Origin: Phenylobacterium sp.
GTDB lineage: Bacteria > Pseudomonadota > Alphaproteobacteria > Caulobacterales > Caulobacteraceae
NCBI RefSeq assembly: GCF_019636135.1
Contig: NZ_JAHBYD010000030.1
Span: 1 to 64,000, forward strand
Length of the DNA: 64,000 nucleotides
Direction: 5' to 3'
This document shows positions 58,680 through 64,000 of this stretch, piece by piece. Under the pieces are notes generated by a model that saw only the letters and a program-made list of their open reading frames with translations, was not told where the DNA came from and ran no database searches. Position numbers and translations under genes: made by a program. Position 1 is the first letter of the stretch; each line of letters begins with the position of its first letter.

Positions 58680-58818
58680 AACGTCATCCCCGGCCTTGTG
58701 CCGGGGATCCATGGTTCAGCCACCCGAACGCCCTGGCGGCGAACCGCGCCGCGCGGTTCGCTCCCGCCGCCTTGCGGCCGACGGATGGATCCCCCGGCAC
58801 AAGGCCGGGGATGACGTT
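58680..58818. repeat. Intergenic palindromic repeat, CGTCAT family
   Basis: Arms at 58680-58712 and 58785-58818 match throughout except for one inserted base (left arm begins AACGTCATCCCCGGCCTTGT). The interior includes the palindrome CGAACCGCGC/GCGCGGTTCG. Nothing else is visible in the 306-bp gap between the receptor and SDR genes (58532-58837). Confidence 0.83.
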
Positions 58819-58837
58819 CAGGATGAGGGGAAGAGGG

Positions 58838-59521
58838 CTAGACCCGCCCCGTGACCGGCACCAGCGAGCCCGTCACCGCCGTCGAAGCCTCGCTGGCGAG
58901 GAACAGGATCACCGCCGCCAGGTCGTCGGGCGCGACCCAGACCGAAGGGTCGGTGTCGGGCATGTCGGCGCGGTTGGCCGGGGTGTCGATGATCGAGGGC
59001 AGCACGGCGTTGACGGTGATCCCGTCGCCCTTCAGCTCCTCGGCCAGCGCCTGGGTCAGCGCATGCACGCCCGCCTTCGCCGCCGAATAGGCGCCCATGC
59101 CTGCGCCCGCCTTCAGCGCCGCGGCCGAGCCCACGTTGACGATCCGCCCGTGGTCGCTCTTCCTCAGGTGCGGGATCGCCGCGCGGCTGGCGTTGGCGGC
59201 GGTGACCACGTTCAGCCTGAAGAGGTCGGCCCAGCGCGACGGGTCCTGCCCCTCGATCTTCTCCCAGACGAAGCCGCCGGCGATGTTCAGCAGGGCGTCG
59301 ATCCGACCGTACCGCTCGCCGATGGCGGCCATCGCGGCGCCCACCTGCACGGGATCGGTCAGGTCCGTCTCGGCCAGCACGAGCGCCTCGCCGCCCACGC
59401 CCGCCGGCGCCTTGGCCGCATCGATCAGCGCCAGGCCCGCCCCTTGCGCCGTCGCCGCCTTCGCGACGGCCGAGCCCAGGATGCCGAAGGCTCCGGTGAT
59501 GACGACGACGCGGCCGGCCAT
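58838..59521 (-). CDS. SDR-family oxidoreductase
   Basis: 227 residues. TGAFGILG glycine motif (9-16), NIAG in place of NNAG (79-82), Ser132, Tyr145, Lys149 (YSAAK). Substrate unknown. The start at 59521 is the first ATG that leaves the Rossmann strand at the N-terminus. About 170 bp of repeat-bearing sequence separate it from a thiolase gene on the same strand. Confidence 0.88.
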   Translation of the reverse strand: MAGRVVVITGAFGILGSAVAKAATAQGAGLALIDAAKAPAGVGGEALVLAETDLTDPVQVGAAMAAIGERYGRIDALLNIAGGFVWEKIEGQDPSRWADLFRLNVVTAANASRAAIPHLRKSDHGRIVNVGSAAALKAGAGMGAYSAAKAGVHALTQALAEELKGDGITVNAVLPSIIDTPANRADMPDTDPSVWVAPDDLAAVILFLASEASTAVTGSLVPVTGRV

Positions 59522-59540
59522 GCTCTCTGCTCCGTTCCTC

Positions 59541-59676
59541 CCTTCCTCCTCGATGGAGGAAGGGCCGGGGATGGTGGGGGCCTTATCGGTGTGGCTGCGG
59601 AGACGCCAGCGTCTCTCGCGCGCACGATTTCGTTCAGCGGTCACACCACCCGACCCTCCTCCATCGAGGAGGAGGG
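59541..59676. repeat. Paired TCCTCCATCGAGGAGGA-type palindromes
   Basis: CCTTCCTCCTCGATGGAGGAAGG (59541-59563) and a similar palindrome at 59654-59676 are each near-perfect and also complementary to one another. They lie between the thiolase and SDR genes and belong to a different family from the CGTCAT repeats. Confidence 0.6.
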
Positions 59677-59692
59677 CTTCAGTGGGTCGGTC

Positions 59693-60865
59693 TTAGAGCC
59701 GCTCGACGATCGTCACGTTGGCCAGGCCGCCGCCTTCGCACATGGTCTGCAGGCCGTACTTCTTGCCGCGCGCCTTCAGCGCGTAGAGCAGCGTGGTCAT
59801 CAGCTTGGTCCCCGAGGCGCCCAGCGGGTGGCCCAGCGCGATGGCGCCGCCGTTGACGTTCAGGCGGTCCGGATCGGCGCCCGTCTTCTGCAGGAACGCG
59901 ACCGGCACCGAGGCGAAGGCTTCGTTGACTTCGAACAGGTCGATGTCGTCGATCGACAGGCCCGCCCGCTTCAGCGCCCGCTCGGTCGCCGGGATCGGGG
60001 CTTCCAGCATGATCACCGGGTCGTGGCCCATCACCGACAGGTGGTGGACGCGCGCCATCGGCGTCAGGTTGTGCTCCTTCAGCGCCTTCTCCGACACGAC
60101 CATCACGCCCGAGGCGCCGTCGCAGATCTGGCTGGAGGTCGCCGCGGTGATCGCGCCGCCTTCCTGGAGGAGCTTCACGTTCTTCATCGCTTCCAGGCTG
60201 GCCTCGAAGCGGATGCCCTCGTCGGCCTCATGGCGCACCGTATTGCCCTCGGCGTCCTTGCCGTCCAGCACCAGGATCTCGTCCTTGAACGCGCCCGCCT
60301 GGGTGGCCGCGATGGCGTTCTGGTGGCTGCGATAGCCGTACTCGTCCAACTGGTCCTTGGTCAGTCCGTACTTCTTGGCGACCATCTCGGCGCCGGCGAA
60401 CTGGCTGAACTGGATGTTGGGGTAGCGCTCTTCCTGCTTCGGGCTCTTCGGCACGCCGAGGCCCGCCTTGGCCGGCAGGATCACCGCCATGCCCATGGCG
60501 CAGCGCGTCATGCTCTCCACGCCCGAGGCGATCACCACGTCCTGGGTGCCGCTCATCACGGCCTGGGCGGCGAACTGCAGGGCCTGCTGCGACGAGCCGC
60601 ACTGGCGGTCGACCGAGGTGGCCGGCACGCTTTCCGGCAGGCTCGACGACAGGACGGCGTTGCGCGCGATGTTGGTCGACTGCTCGCCGGCCTGGGTCAC
60701 GCAGCCCATGATCACGTCCTCGATCACCGCCGGGTCGATGCCCGTGCGCGCGACCAGGTCGTCCAGCACCTTGCCGGCCAGGTCCGAGGGGTGCCAGTCG
60801 CGGAGGCGGCCGCCCTTGCGGCCCCCGGCGGTGCGGGTTGCGGCGACGATATAGGCCTCGGCCAT
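59693..60865 (-). CDS. Acetyl-CoA C-acyltransferase (thiolase)
   Basis: 390 residues. Complete catalytic set: nucleophile Cys89 (VDRQCGSSQQ), His in VNGGAIALGHPLGASG, Cys in TMCEGGGLANV. Condenses or cleaves 3-ketoacyl-CoA in beta-oxidation or PHB synthesis. GGAG lies seven bases before the ATG (MAEAY); another ATG five bases upstream is out of frame. Probably a beta-oxidation enzyme given length and context. Confidence 0.93.
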   Translation of the reverse strand: MAEAYIVAATRTAGGRKGGRLRDWHPSDLAGKVLDDLVARTGIDPAVIEDVIMGCVTQAGEQSTNIARNAVLSSSLPESVPATSVDRQCGSSQQALQFAAQAVMSGTQDVVIASGVESMTRCAMGMAVILPAKAGLGVPKSPKQEERYPNIQFSQFAGAEMVAKKYGLTKDQLDEYGYRSHQNAIAATQAGAFKDEILVLDGKDAEGNTVRHEADEGIRFEASLEAMKNVKLLQEGGAITAATSSQICDGASGVMVVSEKALKEHNLTPMARVHHLSVMGHDPVIMLEAPIPATERALKRAGLSIDDIDLFEVNEAFASVPVAFLQKTGADPDRLNVNGGAIALGHPLGASGTKLMTTLLYALKARGKKYGLQTMCEGGGLANVTIVERL

Positions 60866-61091
60866 GTCATTGCTCCAATGTCTCGCGCGCCGTCTTCGGC
60901 GCTTCGGGAGGGTTCTAGGCGGGCGCCGCAGCGGAAGACAACGGAGGGTGACGCACGCGTCATGCCTGGCGCATCGCCCAAGCCCGGCGGCTGACAGATT
61001 TGTAAGGGGGCCGCCGGATGGCTGAAAGCTGGCCGCGTGAGGTTGTGGGCGTCGGGTCGACGTGACCCGTTGGGAACAGGAACCACCTTCC

Positions 61092-61289
61092 ATGAAGCTC
61101 CGCCTCGCCGTTTCGGCCCTCACCGCCCTCGCCCTCGCCGGCGCGCCCGCCCTCGCGCTCGCCCAGGGTGCGACGCCGGCCGCGACCCCGCCCGCCAAGA
61201 CCGCCCACAAGGCTCCGGCCAAGAAGGCGCCGGCCAAGAAGGCCGCGGCGAAGACCGAAGCCAAGACCGACGCCAAGACCACGAAGTAA
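61092..61289 (+). CDS. Small exported Lys/Ala-rich protein (65 aa)
   Basis: Signal peptide (MKLRLAVSALTALALAGAPALALAQ) followed by about 40 residues of AKKAPAKKA-type repeats ending in AKTTK. No known domain; resembles low-complexity periplasmic proteins or the tails of histone-like proteins. The repetitive basic mature part could bind polyanions in the envelope. Codon use is normal and a weak AGGA site precedes the ATG. The gap 60866-61091 contains no other gene. Confidence 0.65.
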   Translation: MKLRLAVSALTALALAGAPALALAQGATPAATPPAKTAHKAPAKKAPAKKAAAKTEAKTDAKTTK

Positions 61290-61351
61290 CGACGACCGGT
61301 AGAGGCGTCGGCCCCGCACGGCCGGCGCCTCTCCGCCTAACTCCCCAGGAA

Positions 61352-61480
61352 CGTCATGGCCGGGCTTGTCCCGGCCACCCATACGCGCAGGCAGGCGTCA
61401 GGACGCCGCAGCGTCGGCCGCGGCGCCCTTCCGAATGCCGCCGGTGTTCATGGGTGGCCGGGACAAGCCCGGCCATGACG
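61352..61480. repeat. Intergenic palindromic repeat, CGTCAT family
   Basis: Arms of 31 bases at 61352-61382 and 61450-61480 are perfect complements (left arm begins CGTCATGGCCGGGCTTGTCC). The interior CCGCAGCGTCGGCCGCGGCGCCCTTCC is close to that of 40511. Lies between the small exported protein and the convergent msrC. Confidence 0.86.
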
Positions 61481-61522
61481 TTCTGAATTGAATAGGTCTT
61501 CAGCCCGGCCCGTGGGTTCGCC

Positions 61523-62020
61523 CTACGCGGCGAAGGTCCGCGCCAGGATCCGCTCCAGCCAGTCCCTGTCGACGCCGTCGAACGCCGCCGGGCGTTCCGA
61601 ATCCACGTCGAACACGGCGATCAGCTCGCCGCCGCCGTCCACCACCGGAACCACGATCTCGCTCGCCGAGCGGCTGTCGCAGGCGATGTGCCCCGGGAAG
61701 GCGTGGACATCCGCCACCACCTGCGTCTCCCGCGTCGCCGCCGCCGCGCCGCAGACGCCGCGTCCGAACGCGATGCGCAGGCACCCCAGCGTGCCCTGGT
61801 AGGGCCCCACCACCAGCTCGCGGTCCTTCGTGGGATCGACCACGTAGAAGCCCGTCCAGAAGTAGTCCTCGAAGCTCGCGGCCAGCATCGAGGCCACCGT
61901 CGCCATCCGCGCGGTGAGGTTCGGCTCGCCCTCCAGCACCGCGGCGATCTCCTCGGCCACGGCGGCGTAGCGCTCGGCCTTCGCGGCGGGCAGCACGGTC
62001 TCGTTGAACGCTTCGGCCAT
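61523..62020 (-). CDS. msrC: Free methionine-(R)-sulfoxide reductase (GAF type)
   Basis: 165 residues. GAF domain with three cysteines in the fRMsr positions: Cys80 (GTLGCLRIAFG), Cys90 (GVCGAAAA) and Cys114 (HIACDSRSASEIVVP). Reduces free Met-(R)-sulfoxide using thioredoxin. DVHAFPGHIACD is diagnostic. Monocistronic; oxidative-damage repair in the cytoplasm. Confidence 0.93.
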   Translation of the reverse strand: MAEAFNETVLPAAKAERYAAVAEEIAAVLEGEPNLTARMATVASMLAASFEDYFWTGFYVVDPTKDRELVVGPYQGTLGCLRIAFGRGVCGAAAATRETQVVADVHAFPGHIACDSRSASEIVVPVVDGGGELIAVFDVDSERPAAFDGVDRDWLERILARTFAA

Positions 62021-62215
62021 GCCGGTGATGTAGCGGGCCGCGACGGCCGCGGCCAGCGGCGCCCGAGGCGCACCCCCGCCTTACGTCCGCTTCTGACGCA
62101 CGCGCATGTTCCGCTGCCGCCCTGTCCGCGACGTGCTCAAGACGCCGCTTTCAGATGACTCCGAACCAATTTGCCCGCTAAAGTTGTCGAGACATCGGCT
62201 ATCGAGGGGAAACTC

Positions 62216-63877
62216 ATGCCGAAGGATGGCCCCGTTCACATCGTCAAGGCCGGGGACACGCTCTCCGGTATCGCCCGGCGGTACGGCGTCACGCTGGCCG
62301 CGCTGAAGACCGCCAACCCCACTATCCGGAACGCGAACGCGATCGGCGTGGGCCAGAGGATCGCCCTCCCCGCCGCACCCCCGCCGCCGCCCGTGGCGGC
62401 GGCGCCGGCCCCGGCGCCCAGGGCGGTCCCCGCGACCTGCAAGGTCGTCGCCGGCGACACGCTGGGCGGGATCGGCGCGCGGTACGGCATCGGCTGGAGG
62501 GCGATCGCCGACCTCAACGGCATCGCGGCGCCCTACGTGCTCCGGATCGGCCAGGTGCTGCGCCTGCGCGCGGACGACGGGCAGCCGCCCGCGACGCCGA
62601 CGCCGCCGGTCCCGACGCCCCCGCCGCCGCCCGGCGCGACGTTGGGCGGCCTCTCCCCGAACGGGGCCGACTTCCTGTTCGCCCATGAGGCGCAGACCGG
62701 CGTCAGCGACCGGCCGCACTGGCCGAAGGGCGCGAGCGGCGTAACCATCGGGCCGGGCTACGACCTCAAGAACCGCACCCGGGAAAGCGTCGTCGCCGAC
62801 CTCACGGCGGTCGGCATGAGCGCGGCCATGGCCGGCGATCTGGCGAGGGGTTGCGGGTTGCGTGACGCCGCGGCCCAGGCCTTCTGCACGGCGAACGCCA
62901 ACATCCGCGTCACGCCGGCGCAGGAGCGCGCGCTGCTCGCCAAGGCCGTCGGCCCCTATGTGACCGCCGTGCGTGGCCTGATCCGCGTCCCCGTCACCCA
63001 GAACCAGTTCGATGCCCTGGTGTCGCTGGCCTACAACATCGGGACCCCCAACTTCAGGGACTCCACCGCCCTGGAGCGGCTCAACCGCGGCGACTTCGCC
63101 GGCGCCGCCGAAGCCATGGCCTGGTGGAACAGGTCGGGCGGCAAGGTCGTGCAGGGCCTGGTCAACCGCCGGGCCGACGAGGTGGCGCTGTTCAGGAAGG
63201 CCGGGACGCCGGCCGCGCCGCCGCCTGCGCCGCCCGCACCCCAGGCGCCGGGAACCGCACCGACCGGACCGTCGTACGCCGAGCTCGTCCGGAACAACGG
63301 GTCGGAGGCCGCGGTGGCGGACCTCGACGCGGGGCGCGCGGTCCTGCTCGGGCTGCGCAAGCAGACCCCGTTCGACGCGAACGGCGGCAACGGGCTGTAC
63401 GACGACACCATGGTCATCGTGCGCAGGAACGGCGGCGGCTACGGAGCCCAGACCTTCAGGTGCAACACCGAGCCCAGCACGCGCTACCTGAGGCCCGGCA
63501 GCAACTCGCGACCGCCGGACGCCGACGGGGACGGCCGCCCCGATCTCGGCCAACTGAAGTCGGGCCAGACCGTCGAGTACATCCGCGGCGTCTACCGCAT
63601 CGACAACAGGGACACCCTCGCCCTCCGGGCCGACCCGAACGCGACGGCCATCGTCCAGCGCGATGTGGACCAGGACGGCCGCATCTCGGCGATGGAGCCC
63701 CAGACCCGGGTCAAGGGCGCGGCCGCCATGCACATCCACGTCGGCGGGCGGAACATCACGGGCTCGATGGGGTGCCAGACCCTACCCCCGGACGAACACG
63801 CGCGGTTCTTCCAGGCGCTGGAGGCTGTGGCCGACCAGCAGCGGTTCCGCTACGTGCTGCTCGACGCGCCGCGCTGA
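62216..63877 (+). CDS. LysM-lysozyme protein with EF-hand-like C-terminal domain
   Basis: 553 residues. Two LysM modules (about 6-52: HIVKAGDTLSGIARRYGVTLAALKTANP; and about 75-125: CKVVAGDTLGGIGARYGIGWRAIADLN) with Pro-rich linkers, then a phage-type GH24 lysozyme-like domain at about 150-335 (HEAQTGVSDRPHW ... GVTIGPGYDL ... NQFDALVSLAYNIG). The C-terminal domain (about 355-553) carries EF-hand-like DADGDGRPDLG and DVDQDGRISAME and an invariant-looking HIHVGG...GSMGCQTLPP motif of unknown function. No clear signal peptide; GAGGGGAAA ribosome site. Perhaps a phage-derived or secreted muramidase. Confidence 0.72.
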   Translation: MPKDGPVHIVKAGDTLSGIARRYGVTLAALKTANPTIRNANAIGVGQRIALPAAPPPPPVAAAPAPAPRAVPATCKVVAGDTLGGIGARYGIGWRAIADLNGIAAPYVLRIGQVLRLRADDGQPPATPTPPVPTPPPPPGATLGGLSPNGADFLFAHEAQTGVSDRPHWPKGASGVTIGPGYDLKNRTRESVVADLTAVGMSAAMAGDLARGCGLRDAAAQAFCTANANIRVTPAQERALLAKAVGPYVTAVRGLIRVPVTQNQFDALVSLAYNIGTPNFRDSTALERLNRGDFAGAAEAMAWWNRSGGKVVQGLVNRRADEVALFRKAGTPAAPPPAPPAPQAPGTAPTGPSYAELVRNNGSEAAVADLDAGRAVLLGLRKQTPFDANGGNGLYDDTMVIVRRNGGGYGAQTFRCNTEPSTRYLRPGSNSRPPDADGDGRPDLGQLKSGQTVEYIRGVYRIDNRDTLALRADPNATAIVQRDVDQDGRISAMEPQTRVKGAAAMHIHVGGRNITGSMGCQTLPPDEHARFFQALEAVADQQRFRYVLLDAPR

Positions 63878-63894
63878 TCGGACGGCGCCCGGAA

Positions 63895-64000
63895 GTGAGG
63901 CCGACCCTGCGTGTCCTGCCGGCCTGTGTGGCCGCCCTCCTGCTGAACGCCTGCGACCGGCGCGAGCCGGCGCGGCCGGAACCGCCGGCTCGCGCGCCAG
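63895..64000 (+). CDS. Lipoprotein, N-terminal part (cut by window end)
   Basis: GTG start 17 bases after the lysozyme gene, then a lipoprotein signal (VLPACVAALLLNAC with lipobox Cys20) and a charged Pro/Arg/Glu-rich tether. Probably co-transcribed with the lysozyme gene. The mature domain lies beyond the right edge, so its function is unknown; Ivy/inhibitor-like partners of lysozymes are one possibility. Confidence 0.55.
   Translation, partial: MRPTLRVLPACVAALLLNACDRREPARPEPPARAP

Noticed and set aside
1..64000. Prophage, CRISPR array or genomic island boundary
   Set aside because: No integrase, transposase, structural phage gene, direct-repeat spacer array or tRNA-associated junction is visible; the lysozyme at 62216 alone is not enough to claim a prophage.

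Overview
The window looks like the chromosome of a high-GC, aerobic to microaerobic alphaproteobacterium, most likely a member of the Caulobacteraceae such as Phenylobacterium or Caulobacter. This is an inference from the GC- and alanine-rich coding, a complete ccoNOQP-GHIS operon under FixK/FNR-type boxes, TonB-dependent receptors, DUF3604 proteins, a GMC oxidoreductase/gluconate-dehydrogenase-subunit-3 pair and many intergenic palindromic repeats. I saw no tRNA, rRNA, CRISPR array or intact transposase gene.

Region 1 (1-9805) is a microaerobic respiration block. The minus-strand operon ccoN-O-Q-P-G-H-I-S encodes a cbb3 oxidase and its maturation proteins, and hemN follows it. Three FNR/FixK-type sites of the form TTGAT-N4-(A/G)TCA(A/T) punctuate the block: at 187-200 (perfect, ahead of a small membrane protein and a gene running off the left edge), at 1625-1638 (ahead of hemN) and at 9482-9495 (between ccoN and a divergent 87-residue CxxC membrane protein).

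Region 2 (9.9-18 kb) is the most unusual part. A cysteine-free MarR regulator (14060-14509) sits among five copies of an operator-like palindrome, core TATCG-N5-CGATA. They lie ahead of an orphan aa3-type oxidase subunit I (with a 27-codon leader ORF), a stand-alone SecY, an iron superoxide dismutase plus a nitronate-monooxygenase fusion, and a PRC-barrel protein. I propose this as a local MarR regulon joining respiration, protein export and oxidative or nitrosative defence. A CTAG-flanked, MITE-like element separates two of the genes.

Region 3 (18-35 kb) holds lipid and sulfate-ester catabolism (thiolase, MFS, SDR, alkyl sulfatase, enoyl-CoA hydratase). It is followed by a DUF3604-parvulin-HupE operon facing a sulfatase-DUF3604 pair, a TonB receptor and a TetR regulator. 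The two DUF3604 genes form a long inverted duplication.

Region 4 (36-44.4 kb) is a LacI-controlled carbohydrate locus. One operon holds an SGNH hydrolase, a xylose-isomerase-like protein, a GMC oxidoreductase and its Tat-exported small subunit. A second holds an MFS transporter and a Gfo/Idh/MocA dehydrogenase. Both are preceded by near-identical TGTAA-N4-TTACA sites.

Region 5 (44.4-64 kb) is a mix: a voltage-gated-type K+ channel with a zinc ribbon, a DUF3008 protein, a Tat amidase, a PIN toxin-antitoxin pair, a beta-lactamase-family hydrolase, paired acyl-CoA dehydrogenases, a PQQ-type lipoprotein dehydrogenase, two tandem VOC proteins, a penicillin acylase, a second TonB receptor, an SDR, a thiolase, free-Met-(R)-sulfoxide reductase, and a LysM-lysozyme-EF-hand protein followed by a partial lipoprotein. 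Long-armed palindromic repeats of one family recur at 17017, 36117, 40511, 49042, 58680 and 61352.
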